A program made the position numbers and the translations under genes. Under the pieces are notes generated by a model that was not told the DNA's origin, searched no databases, and saw only the letters and a list, made by a program, of their open reading frames with translations. A stretch of DNA of 64,000 nt from Blastomussa wellsi (taxonomy: Eukaryota > Cnidaria > Anthozoa > Scleractinia > Plerogyridae), in NCBI GenBank assembly GCA_947652115.1, contig OX393561.1, positions 1,305,784-1,369,783 of the forward strand, written 5' to 3'. Shown piece by piece: positions 48,703-56,731 of this stretch. Each line of letters starts with the position of its first letter. The first letter of the stretch is position 1.

Positions 48703-49003
48703 AGGCCAAAGACGACCCATATTTAACATTTTTAGGTGAAAGTTTTTGGTTTTGATGTATTTTTGTTAAGTCATGGAAAGGAACATTTCTGGAAATTTAA
48801 AAAAATTCTATCTATAAGTTTCAGAGCCACCTAAACTTTATGAAAAAATAACGTAGTTCTGAAATCTATTGACATATTTTTTTTATCTGCACAAATTTTC
48901 ATTTCATCGACCTACCAAAAATATGTAAAAACCAAAAACTTTCACCGAGTAGTTTCAAGTTATTAGCCTGAAAAGGTCAAATATAGGGCGTCTTTGGCCA
49001 CTT
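48703..49003. repeat. Imperfect inverted repeat
   Basis: gaggccaaagacgacccata and gtgaaagtttttggtttt on the left are matched in reverse by aaaaccaaaaactttcac and tatagggcgtctttggccac on the right. Probably another MITE. Confidence 0.6.
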
Positions 49004-49333
49004 TTGAGGGTGCTAATTTGGTGTGATAATTCTCTTTCATGCTTTTCTCATTCGATATTTTAAAGCTCAGATCTAGTCCAGTTGCTAAGGAATTGCTCAA
49101 GACGGGTATGGGAGGCAAGATATTTTGGAGCGTTTTGTAGGGTTAAAGGTGAATGTTATTTTGTGGAAAGCCTGGTTTGAAAGAATCAATATTGCGCGTG
49201 CGAAAGTATTGCCAGCTCAAAACCGCTAATCTTAAAGGAAAAGGGAAAGAGTTTCGGTTTTTCTTGCGAATCAGAAATAACATAGCATTCAGGGGCGGAT
49301 CCAAGGGGCTGATTATGGTGGCTAGCCACCCCA

Positions 49334-49456
49334 ACACACATGAAAAGTAGGCTTTCTGGCGCAAGAATGGTAACCGATGCATACCCGGCTCCAACTTGTC
49401 GCCGGGTATGCATCGGTTACCATTCTTGCGACCAGAAAGCCTACTTTTCACGTGTG
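49334..49456. repeat. Near-perfect 123-base hairpin upstream of the Polinton polymerase
   Basis: Arms 49334-49389 and 49401-49456 (about 56 bases each, few mismatches) flank an 11-base loop. The arm contains aaaagtaggctttctgg and gcaagaatggtaaccgatgc. It could be the folded left terminal repeat of the Polinton or an independent MITE. Polinton ends often begin AGT, and agtaggc occurs in the arm, but this is only suggestive. Confidence 0.75.
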
Positions 49457-49551
49457 TGGTATCAACACCAAGGCTCCAGGCATATTTACACAATTTGCGC
49501 CAGAATTTATTTTCCATTTGAAGAAGTGTGCGCGCATCCATATACGCGAAC

Positions 49552-52500
49552 ATGGCCGCAGCTGACTATTCAAACGATGTACTGCAAATGTTTTACGGTC
49601 AAACCCCCAGAATTCAACAAGAAACATTGGTCCCAGAAAAGAATCGTCTTCACGGAAATTTCATGATTTCACAAACAAATTACCGTGAATGGCTCCGCGT
49701 CTGGTCGATGAGATTCAGAGAAAATGACCCAAACAACAAAGATCTTTACACTTTTGCAAACCTTTATCAAGATAAGTTCATAAATGTGGTGAAAAATGAA
49801 ATTGTTTCATTGAAAAACGTGAAAGTGGGTTTCGGAATGAGAGTAAAGTTTTCACGAGAAATTGACGATGGAAAAGGAGGTACGAAAACGGAAGAAAAAG
49901 AAGTTTATTTCAAAAACGACGATCCATATATTTTCTTTCAGAAAGATCTAGAAGACGAAGTAAAGTTTGTCCAGAAATTCGATGAATTTATTGACCAGAT
50001 CAATGGAGAAATCGAGAACTGGTCAGCAGAAGGATCAGGATGGGATTTTGTTGAAGTAATGGTCGCGTACGTGAATGTCGCGCGCTTTCAGCCATTGCGC
50101 GGGGGGTCATGGTTGCCACTGCCGGCCAAACTCGCGGCAAAGAAAGCAATTTTAAATGTGAAAAACAAAGACAACGAATGTTTGAAGTGGGCGCTCAGAG
50201 CGGCCCTTTTCCCAGTAACAAAAGATGCGCAAAGACCTAGCAAATATCCAGTCAACGATGGAATAAACTGGACAGGCATCATTTTTCCAACACCGGTGTC
50301 ACAGATTGAAAAGCTTGAAAAACAAAATGCACATTTGGCAATAAACGTCTTTGGCTGGGAAAAAAACTGCGTGATATTCTACCATGTGAGTGAGAAAGAG
50401 AAAAGCTTGCCACGTATTAATTTGATTCTGGTTGAGTCAGGAGAAATTCAACATTACTGTTTTGTCAAAAGGGTGAGCGCTCTGTTTCGCGATCAGACCA
50501 AAGCCCACCACACAAAGCACTACTGCATGATGTGCCTGACAGGTTTCACAAGAGCGGATTTGCTTGCGGAGCATGAAAAATATTGCAACGGCTTGGATGG
50601 CAGACCCACAAGGATTGACACGCCGGAAGAAGGGAAAAACAAGACAATATTTCAAAATTTCCACAAACAGATGAAGACACCATTCGTGATTTATGCTGAT
50701 TTTGAGGCACTTGTGAAAAAAATCTCGACATGCGAGCGATGGCTAGAGAGCAAAGAAAAAAGTTTCACAGAAAAAACTGAATGGCACGAAGCGTGCGGGT
50801 ACGCCTGGATGAGTGTTAGAAGTGATGGAAAAATCATGAACACAAAAGTCTGGAGGGGAAAAAATGCGGTGGGGAACTTTCTGAACGACATCGTGCAAGA
50901 GGAAGAAAAATTGAGAGAAAGTGTGGAAGAACCAAAACCGGTTGCGATGTCACCAAAAGATTGGGAAAATTTCAAAAGCGCAACAGAATGCCATATATGC
51001 AACAAAAGTTTGATGAAAGAAAATTTCCTCGACTCATTGCCAGCATGGAACAAAAACAAAGACGAATATTTGGGGCAGGTTCACAAAAAATGTTTCTGGT
51101 TTGCGCAAAAGAAGCTGGATTTCATTTGCATGAAAAAGTTGGCAAAAGAACAAAAAGAAGCGGCGGAAAAACAAGAAAAATGTCGATTCTGTGAAAAACT
51201 GTTGATCCAGCCAGTTTTCAGAGACGCGGTAAAAGACCACTGCCACGTGACGGGCAAGTTCCGCGGAGCCGCGCACAACGAGTGCAATTTCAAAATGAAG
51301 TTGAAGCCCAAAACATTCCCAATTCCAGTGGTATTTCACAATCTGAGAGGTTATGATGCGCACCACTTGATGCAAGCGATGTCACAGCAGGAAAAAGAAG
51401 TGAAATGCATCGCCAACAACATGGAAAAGTACATCACATTTTCCATGGGGGGTCTGCATTTCATTGACAGCTTGAATTTTCTGCAGGGAAGCCTCGATTC
51501 ACTTGTGAAAGCAACACCCAAAGAGGCATTGAAAAACACAGCAAAAATCGCAAAAGGAAGCGAACTTTTGTTTCAAAAAGGGATCTATCCGTATGAGTAC
51601 ATGGACACATGGGAGAGGTTCGACGAGACAAAACTGCCGGAAAAAGACAAGTTTTACAGCAAACTGAATGACGAAGGAATTTCAGATGCTGAATATGCGC
51701 ACGCACAGAAAGTCTGGGAAACATTTGAGTGCAAAAATCTTGGAGATTATCACGATCTCTATGTGAAAACGGATGTCGCACTGCTGGCGGATGTTTTTGA
51801 AAACTTCAGGGACTTATGTCAAAAGCAGTATGGGCTTGATCCGGCGCATTATTTCACATCACCAGGATTGAGCTGGGACGCGCTCTTGAAAATGACAGGC
51901 GTCGAGCTGGAGCTTTTCACAGACATCGACATGCATTTGTTTGTGGAAAGGGGGATGCGCGGCGGGATTTCAATGGCCAGTAAGAGGCACGCCAAAGCCA
52001 ACAACCCAATGTGTGAAGGCTTCGATGAAAGCAAACCGAAAAGTTGGATCATGTATCTCGATGCAAACAACCTTTACGGCTGGGCCATGTGCAAGCCCCT
52101 GCCATTGAGGAATTTCAAATGGAAACGTGTCATGCCGACTGAAGAAGAAATCCAAAAGAAAAAAGAGGGTGCAAAAACTGGGTGGATTCTTGAGGTTGAC
52201 CTTGAATATCCGGCGGAACTGCATGAAGAGCACAACAGCTATCCGCTTGCACCGGAAAAAAAGGCGGTAAAAAAAGAGGACATGTCGGACTATCAAAATC
52301 GTCTGATGGAAAAGCTTGATCTGAAACCACCCAAAGACAAGAAGCTGCTGCTGACGCTTGAAGACAAAAACAATTACGTTTTGCATTACAGGAACCTCCA
52401 GTTTTATCTGAAACAGGGCATGAAATTGAAAAAAGTCCACAAGGTGCTCGAGTTCGATCAAGAGCGCTGGATGGAGCCGTACATCATGATGAACACAGAG

Positions 52501-53403
52501 TTCCGAAAAGAAGCAAAAAGCGACTTTGAAAAGAACTTCTACAAGCTGATGAACAACTCGGTGTTCGGGAAAACGATGGAGAACCTGCGGAAGCGCACGG
52601 ACATCAAAATCGTGCGCGGTGATGAAGAAAACAAAATAAGAAAACTGGTTGCCAGCCCCCTGTTCTCAAGGTTTGTAGAATTCACAAATGATATGGCGGG
52701 CGTTCACATGCACAAAGGAAAAATTCTGCTGAACAAACCGGTGTACACGGGCATGACGATCCTGGACAACAGCAAGATCCTCATGTACGACTTTTTCTAC
52801 AACCACCTGAAAAAGCAGGGACCAAAATGTGAACTTTTGTACACAGACACGGACAGCCTTCTGCTCGAGATCGAAACAGAAGACGTGTACAAAGACGTTG
52901 CACGAAACAAATCATTGTATGACTTGAGTGATTACCCGAAGGAGCACCCGCTGCACTCAAACGTCAACAAAAAGGTCCTTGGCAAAATGAAAGATGAATG
53001 CGCGGGGGTGCCAATCGACGAAGTCATCTGTCTCAGGTCAAAAATGTATTCCATCCTCCGAGGGGACGAAAAAAATATAAAAAAGGCAAAGGGGGTGAAA
53101 AAGTGCGTCGTCAAGAAAAAAATCAAGCACGAGCATTACCGCGAAATGATTTTTGGCGAGAAGAAACAGATGAGACACGGCATGAACATTCTGCGGAGCG
53201 AAGGGCATGAAATCTGGGGCATGCACGTGAACAAGATTTCACTGTGCGCGTTTGATTCAAAACGCTGGATTGCGGAAGACGGGATCCACACAAAAGCATA
53301 TGGGAAAAAAGAGTGTTGTGGGGTGTGGGGTGAAACCCCACTCACAGAAGAGGAACTCGAAGAGATGGCGGCTTTTCTGGAAGGCATTCACTTTAATGTT
53401 TGA
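49552..53403 (+). CDS. POLB: Polinton protein-primed family B DNA polymerase
   Basis: The frame is open from 49528, but its first codon is GTG; the ATG at 49552 gives 1283 residues. Exonuclease motifs: ADFEAL (D383, E385), FHNLRGYDAHH (N597, D602) and YVKTDVALLADVF (D741). Polymerase motifs: A MYLDANNLYGWAM (D837), B NFYKLMNNSVFGKT (995-1007) and C YTDTDSLLLEI (D1099, D1101). All catalytic aspartates are present, so the enzyme may be active. It would copy the element's linear DNA using a protein primer. Extra modules lie ahead of the exonuclease core: a C2HC zinc finger (C325, C328, H341, C345), a CHIC knuckle near 480-483, and an endonuclease VII/HNH-like segment with CRFC (544-547) and KDHCHVTGKFRGAAHNECN (561-579). 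It is convergent with the small gene at 53388, overlapping by 16 bases. Confidence 0.96.
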   Translation: MAAADYSNDVLQMFYGQTPRIQQETLVPEKNRLHGNFMISQTNYREWLRVWSMRFRENDPNNKDLYTFANLYQDKFINVVKNEIVSLKNVKVGFGMRVKFSREIDDGKGGTKTEEKEVYFKNDDPYIFFQKDLEDEVKFVQKFDEFIDQINGEIENWSAEGSGWDFVEVMVAYVNVARFQPLRGGSWLPLPAKLAAKKAILNVKNKDNECLKWALRAALFPVTKDAQRPSKYPVNDGINWTGIIFPTPVSQIEKLEKQNAHLAINVFGWEKNCVIFYHVSEKEKSLPRINLILVESGEIQHYCFVKRVSALFRDQTKAHHTKHYCMMCLTGFTRADLLAEHEKYCNGLDGRPTRIDTPEEGKNKTIFQNFHKQMKTPFVIYADFEALVKKISTCERWLESKEKSFTEKTEWHEACGYAWMSVRSDGKIMNTKVWRGKNAVGNFLNDIVQEEEKLRESVEEPKPVAMSPKDWENFKSATECHICNKSLMKENFLDSLPAWNKNKDEYLGQVHKKCFWFAQKKLDFICMKKLAKEQKEAAEKQEKCRFCEKLLIQPVFRDAVKDHCHVTGKFRGAAHNECNFKMKLKPKTFPIPVVFHNLRGYDAHHLMQAMSQQEKEVKCIANNMEKYITFSMGGLHFIDSLNFLQGSLDSLVKATPKEALKNTAKIAKGSELLFQKGIYPYEYMDTWERFDETKLPEKDKFYSKLNDEGISDAEYAHAQKVWETFECKNLGDYHDLYVKTDVALLADVFENFRDLCQKQYGLDPAHYFTSPGLSWDALLKMTGVELELFTDIDMHLFVERGMRGGISMASKRHAKANNPMCEGFDESKPKSWIMYLDANNLYGWAMCKPLPLRNFKWKRVMPTEEEIQKKKEGAKTGWILEVDLEYPAELHEEHNSYPLAPEKKAVKKEDMSDYQNRLMEKLDLKPPKDKKLLLTLEDKNNYVLHYRNLQFYLKQGMKLKKVHKVLEFDQERWMEPYIMMNTEFRKEAKSDFEKNFYKLMNNSVFGKTMENLRKRTDIKIVRGDEENKIRKLVASPLFSRFVEFTNDMAGVHMHKGKILLNKPVYTGMTILDNSKILMYDFFYNHLKKQGPKCELLYTDTDSLLLEIETEDVYKDVARNKSLYDLSDYPKEHPLHSNVNKKVLGKMKDECAGVPIDEVICLRSKMYSILRGDEKNIKKAKGVKKCVVKKKIKHEHYREMIFGEKKQMRHGMNILRSEGHEIWGMHVNKISLCAFDSKRWIAEDGIHTKAYGKKECCGVWGETPLTEEELEEMAAFLEGIHFNV

Positions 53404-53594
53404 GCCACCTCACGCGGGTCCAAACTTTGTAAATAATTCACAATGGCTTGATCAAGAAAAATGACTTCCTTTTCACAGGATGGGCGGGGTTTTTGAAAAA
53501 CAACAGAGCATGCATTATTGGAAAGCTCTTTGATGGTGCGTTTTTTTCCTTTGCTTGAGGTTTGAACAATAACACCGTTGCGTCCACGGCCCAT
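53388..53594 (-). CDS. Small Polinton protein, unknown function
   Basis: A 68-codon frame with an ATG start (MGRGRNGVIVQ) and a basic, cysteine-containing middle (KPRPSCEKEVIFLDQ). It begins 24 bases after the preceding gene on the same strand and its end overlaps the polymerase stop on the opposite strand. The compact spacing supports a real gene; no domain recognised. It could be a small DNA-binding or regulatory protein, which is inference only from its charge. Confidence 0.45.
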   Translation of the reverse strand: MGRGRNGVIVQTSSKGKKRTIKELSNNACSVVFQKPRPSCEKEVIFLDQAIVNYLQSLDPREVAQTLK

Positions 53595-53617
53595 TTTTCA
53601 AAATTTCATTTGTTTGT

Positions 53618-53899
53618 TCAACTTGGCCAGTTTTGGTTGTTCAAGCCAGTTTTTTCCCCCAAACCAAATGGTGAGCGGATTTCAATCCGCGTTCCTGTTG
53701 ACATTTTTGCAATAACAAGCATCACATTAAACGCCACTGCAATTTTGAGCAAATTCCAAAAGATGTTTTCAAGCTGGCCATCAACAAAATTGATAAAAAA
53801 GGGTACAGAATCAAGAACTTTCGGACCATAAATGGCTGAACCGAGAAAAACCAAAGAGAAAAAACAGACGGTATTGATCAAAGCAGCGTTGATTTTCAT
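53618..53899 (-). CDS. Small Polinton membrane protein
   Basis: 93 residues with two hydrophobic segments, one at about 8-25 (INTVCFFSLVFLGSAIYG) and one at about 46-64 (IFWNLLKIAVAFNVMLVIA), then a basic, polar tail. Likely inserted in a membrane twice. It sits between the integrase and the 68-residue frame, 36 bases downstream of the integrase stop. Function unknown. Confidence 0.6.
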   Translation of the reverse strand: MKINAALINTVCFFSLVFLGSAIYGPKVLDSVPFFINFVDGQLENIFWNLLKIAVAFNVMLVIAKMSTGTRIEIRSPFGLGEKTGLNNQNWPS

Positions 53900-53935
53900 T
53901 CTGGAGAAAAAAATTTAATCTGGATTTTCATTTGT

Positions 53936-54934
53936 TCAACTGTCCACGCTGGCTGGCGGGAGAACGGTGTTTGGAGGAATAACCAGCAGCTCTTCACGCA
54001 CAAAGCCGCGCTTGGGTCCATCATGCAAATAGTACAGAAAGGGCTGATCGGGTTTTTGTAAAACCTTTTCAATGGTGAAAACTTTCAAAGACCAGATCGG
54101 ATCCGTGGCTCTTTTTTTCCCCCCTTCAAGCTCACCAGGTTCGTAAAGATGGCGAACCTGAACAAGATATGGCAGGATTTTTTCATCCTTCCCAACAGGT
54201 CTGTGATAAGCAGTCGAAGGTTTCGAAAAAACAGATTTCTCTTTGATTGCAACAGCGGGTTTCTTTCCGATGAGGCTGGTCACCTCGTTGTTCAAAGCCG
54301 AAACAACTTCAGGAAGTCTTTTCACCCATGCCCTGGACCGCTGGCCCTCAGGCATCCGCATTTCCACGGCATACTGGTGACCGAACAGGCGTTCGGCAAG
54401 GGTGCGGTTGAAACGTTCAACAATGGCCTGATCGCGGTGAATGTTGACGCGCCCGCGCCGGATGAAAGTTTTGTGATTTTCCATGACTTTCGTCACAGCG
54501 CCCATGAATTCGCGCCCAGGGTCAACTTGCAACATTTCAGGCCATTTCAAAGGGCCGCGCTTGTAAATTTTCTGAAAAGCCTGGGCAACCTCATCAGAAT
54601 TTTTCGAGGTCAAGGGTTCGGACTCTTTGAAACGGCTGGCCACGTCTACAACGTTCAGCGCGTATTTCCAGACTTTGCGACCGCGAGGCAGTTTATCGTG
54701 AGGCAAAAAAAGAAGGTCAGCCTGGTGTACCTTGTTGGGTAAGGGCACGTCGAATTTCGGGCGAGGAATGTGCTTCGGCGCCGGAAGGAATATCTGCCAG
54801 AGGGCTTGCTGGATCAACCACTTTTTTGCGGTGTCTTCCGGGACGTTTGCAGCCGCGGCCAGTTTTTTGATGGCGGAAATGCCTTTCCAATAACCGCCAG
54901 GGCTGTAGTAAATCTTCGCGAGTTTGGTGTCCAT
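53936..54934 (-). CDS. INT: Polinton integrase (DDE, retroviral type)
   Basis: 332 residues starting at an ATG preceded by tttat. The catalytic triad is D73 (VHQADLLFLPHD), D138 (LQVDPGREFMG) and E173 (QAIVERFNRTLAERLFG), with 34 residues between the second aspartate and the glutamate. The N-terminal part (1-60) is helical and lacks the classical HHCC zinc motif. The C-terminal part has VRHLYEPGELEGGKKRATDP and a YYLHDGPKRGFVREELL segment, the usual SH3-like tail of this group. It inserts the element into host DNA. No stop or frameshift; all catalytic residues present. Confidence 0.93.
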   Translation of the reverse strand: MDTKLAKIYYSPGGYWKGISAIKKLAAAANVPEDTAKKWLIQQALWQIFLPAPKHIPRPKFDVPLPNKVHQADLLFLPHDKLPRGRKVWKYALNVVDVASRFKESEPLTSKNSDEVAQAFQKIYKRGPLKWPEMLQVDPGREFMGAVTKVMENHKTFIRRGRVNIHRDQAIVERFNRTLAERLFGHQYAVEMRMPEGQRSRAWVKRLPEVVSALNNEVTSLIGKKPAVAIKEKSVFSKPSTAYHRPVGKDEKILPYLVQVRHLYEPGELEGGKKRATDPIWSLKVFTIEKVLQKPDQPFLYYLHDGPKRGFVREELLVIPPNTVLPPASVDS

Positions 54935-54962
54935 ATAAACGAGGTGAAAAAAAGTTTAAATG
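54935..54962 (-). promoter_or_regulatory. Conserved A/T leader before the integrase gene
   Basis: Read on the - strand: tttaaactttttttcacctc then gtttat directly before ATGG. The same block, with three changes, lies before the small gene at 54963-55106. Probable promoter/leader duplicated between two adjacent genes. Confidence 0.5.
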
Positions 54963-55106
54963 TTAGCAGATGAATCTTGTTTTGGTTTTCCCGCAAGAGG
55001 CGCATTTGACTTTCAGAAAGGTTTGCCCATTTTTGGTTTTTCCGAGTCTTTCACTCCCACGAACGTTGGGGGTGATCTTCTTCTCATTCACACAGTAGAA
55101 ATCCAT
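54963..55106 (-). CDS. Small zinc-ribbon-like Polinton protein
   Basis: A 47-codon gene, easily overlooked because of its size. It starts at ATG (MDFYCVNEKKITPNVRG) and ends GQTFLKVKCASCGKTKTRF plus IC. The layout (aromatic-Y-C near the start, a glycine-rich turn, K.KC..CGKTKTR at the end) matches a family of tiny zinc-ribbon proteins found in Polintons and related viruses (DUF5679-like). The first cysteine knuckle is incomplete: only C5 is present where two are usual, so the metal site would use C5, C35, C38 and perhaps C47. It lies between the integrase and the 141-residue membrane protein and is preceded by the same A/T leader as the integrase. Confidence 0.7.
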   Translation of the reverse strand: MDFYCVNEKKITPNVRGSERLGKTKNGQTFLKVKCASCGKTKTRFIC

Positions 55107-55137
55107 ATAAAAGAGGTAAAAAAAAGTTTAAAAGAAC
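55107..55137 (-). promoter_or_regulatory. Conserved A/T leader before the zinc-ribbon gene
   Basis: On the - strand: cttttaaactttttttacct, ctttt, atATGG. Matches the integrase leader over about 30 bases. Confidence 0.5.
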
Positions 55138-55553
55138 CGTAAAGCAGCGTAGCCCAAAGCGAGAGCCCCGGCCCCGACGAACATGAGTTCACCATTTTTT
55201 TGCTGCTGGCTTGGTTGATAAAAATCAGAAAATTTGGGCTCTTTGGGAGGAGCCATTTGCTCTTCAGGATGCGCCTGGTTGTAAAGTTTGAAAGCGTAGT
55301 CAGTGTTGGTGAAGTTCTGCTTGGCTTCCGCTTTTATTTGCTCGTTTGTTGCAATCCAGTCGAGAAGTTTGGTGCGGTCGCGCGAATATTTGGCGTACGC
55401 AGCTTGATACGCCTCGAGAGCCCGGTCGTGGCGCTCTTTTTCTTCAAGAGCGGCCTTGTCACTGCCTCCAAAAGCCTTCGCCAGATAATTGCCGCCGATG
55501 AAAGCCGCTGCGTTCATCACAGCACCGCCAACCATAATTGCGATACTTGCCAT
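55128..55553 (-). CDS. Conserved Polinton protein with two membrane segments
   Basis: From the ATG at 55553 the product has 141 residues; the frame is open to 55580 but begins there with TTG. Start MASIAIMVGGAVMNAAAFIG forms a hydrophobic N-terminal segment. A charged helical middle has EKERHDRALEAYQAAYAKYS and RTKLLDWIATNEQ, then KFSDFYQPSQQQKNGEL and a second hydrophobic segment (MFVGAGALALGYAALRFF) at the extreme C-terminus. This architecture is recurrent in cnidarian Polintons as far as I recall; function unknown. A membrane or virion-associated role is inferred from the two segments. Confidence 0.75.
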   Translation of the reverse strand: MASIAIMVGGAVMNAAAFIGGNYLAKAFGGSDKAALEEKERHDRALEAYQAAYAKYSRDRTKLLDWIATNEQIKAEAKQNFTNTDYAFKLYNQAHPEEQMAPPKEPKFSDFYQPSQQQKNGELMFVGAGALALGYAALRFF

Positions 55554-55596
55554 GATTATAAATTGCCGCCATTTTTTCAAATGATTTTTTGGGTGT

Positions 55597-55818
55597 TCAA
55601 ACGTTGGTCGGGAGGATTTTCTGGTCCTCCAGGTACTTCTTGAGCCAGATGCTGCCCGTCATCACACCAGTGAACATTGCGAAGTTTTCGATAGAATCTG
55701 AAGGGTCATCTGTAAAACTTCTCTTGAAAACTTTTTTGACAGCCCACCCAATGCCAGCAGAGAGGCCAACGAGAGTCGCGGCCTCCATGGCGTTTTTTAC
55801 AAGATTGTTTTCAGGCAT
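55597..55818 (-). CDS. Small Polinton membrane protein
   Basis: 73 residues from ATG: a polar start, a hydrophobic segment (AATLVGLSAGIGWAV, about 13-27), a basic/acidic middle (KKVFKRSFTDDPSDS) and a second partly hydrophobic segment (FAMFTGVMTGSIWLKKYLED). Compactly spaced between its neighbours on the same strand. Function unknown. Confidence 0.65.
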   Translation of the reverse strand: MPENNLVKNAMEAATLVGLSAGIGWAVKKVFKRSFTDDPSDSIENFAMFTGVMTGSIWLKKYLEDQKILPTNV

Positions 55819-55856
55819 GTTTTTATGAAAGAAAAAAATAAAAGTTCAAAAGAAAA

Positions 55857-56111
55857 TTATTCAGACTCCACATTGCTTGGCGGCTTCTCATCTTCATCAG
55901 CTTGTGAATCTGCATAGCTTGGCGGTTTCTCTTCAGGGTAAATTGGCAAAGCAGGAAATTCCTCATCTTCATATTCATCTTCTTCAATGAATGGTGCATC
56001 CCAGAGAAGCATGATTGTATCAGCAAAGGCGAAGGCAAGTTTGAACCACACAAAGGTGATTGCAAAAATACCAACGCCTGATGCAACAGCTTGGGCACCG
56101 TCAATTTTCAT
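55857..56111 (-). CDS. Small Polinton membrane protein with an acidic PPxY tail
   Basis: 84 residues: one hydrophobic stretch at about 9-36 (VASGVGIFAITFVWFKLAFA onward), then an acidic tail (EEDEYEDEE) and a KPPSYADS segment. PPSY fits the PPxY consensus that binds WW domains of NEDD4-type ubiquitin ligases, used as a late domain by many enveloped viruses. Its functional meaning here is inference. Confidence 0.65.
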   Translation of the reverse strand: MKIDGAQAVASGVGIFAITFVWFKLAFAFADTIMLLWDAPFIEEDEYEDEEFPALPIYPEEKPPSYADSQADEDEKPPSNVESE

Positions 56112-56157
56112 GTTTTGTATATTGTGTAAATATTAAATTGGGGCGGCACCAATGCAA

Positions 56158-56663
56158 TCAATCCATTTTGCGAATTCCTTTTCTTGGCTGCGGTTGCTGC
56201 GGTGGCTGCGGTGGCTGCGGCAGAGGAGCTGGTTCTTTTGGCTGCGGCTCCGGTGGATTATCATGTTTTTTTGCGAAAAAAGCTTTTATATCATCACGCT
56301 TGACATAAGTTGTAACAATGGTTACGCCAATTCCAGCGATAGTTAGCCATTGGTTTGTGGTGAAACCCTCTGAATCGGCTGCAGCAGGCTTTGGTTCGGT
56401 TTCCGGCTCAGGAGCAGGATCAAGGGGAGCGGTTTCTTTTTTTTCCTGCTTGTTGTTTGCAACAATGATAGCCGCCTCAGCTGCGGTTTTTTCTGCGATT
56501 CGCGGGCCAGCCGTGTTCTTTCGGCAACCATTTTCCCAGCAGCCACTCGCTTGGGATTTTTGGCAGGCTTTGTTGCCGGAGTTTGTGAAGTTACTTGGCT
56601 TTCCATTGGTTGCTGCGGTTCAGAGATTTCTTGAGCGGTCGGTTGCTTCTGTTCTTCAGCCAT
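56158..56663 (-). pseudogene. Polinton single-membrane-segment protein, frameshifted
   Basis: The first frame starts at ATG 56663 (MAEEQKQPTAQEISEPQQP) and is basic around KRVAAGKMVAERTRLARE. Near 56500-56530 protein-like sequence moves to another frame, which continues with AEAAIIVANNKQEKKETAP, a membrane segment (QWLTIAGIGVTIVTTYV), a charged KRDDIKAFFAKK, then a Pro/Gln-rich tail, stopping at 56158-56160. A single missing base would explain the shift. The first frame alone runs on to 56343 with low-complexity, non-protein-like sequence. Function unknown. Confidence 0.65.
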
Positions 56664-56731
56664 TGTTACTTTGAAACAAATTTATATTTAATTAAAAAAA
56701 ATTTGTCAGGAATTGCTGGCTTTCTGAGTAA

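Larger units (their letters stand above)
47957..49333. other. ABCC intron sequence left of the Polinton, built of nested MITEs
   Basis: No exon recognised. It contains the nested elements at 48024-48506 and an imperfect inverted repeat at about 48703-49003. Near 49291 a caggggcggatccaagg motif resembles hAT-type element ends, but no partner end was found. Confidence 0.5.

Noticed and set aside
49285..49335. hAT element end (caggggcggatccaagg) as the left boundary of the Polinton
   Set aside because: No matching inverted end was found downstream in the window and Polintons do not use such ends; kept only as a note in the intron entry.
52130..52461. Long - strand frames opposite the polymerase gene
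   Set aside because: Shadows of the polymerase coding sequence; no independent motif.
54149..54742. 197-codon + strand frame opposite the integrase
   Set aside because: The - strand carries the DDE triad; this is its shadow.
55200..55643. 147-codon + strand frame opposite the 141-residue membrane protein
   Set aside because: Overlaps two well-formed - strand genes and shows no motif.
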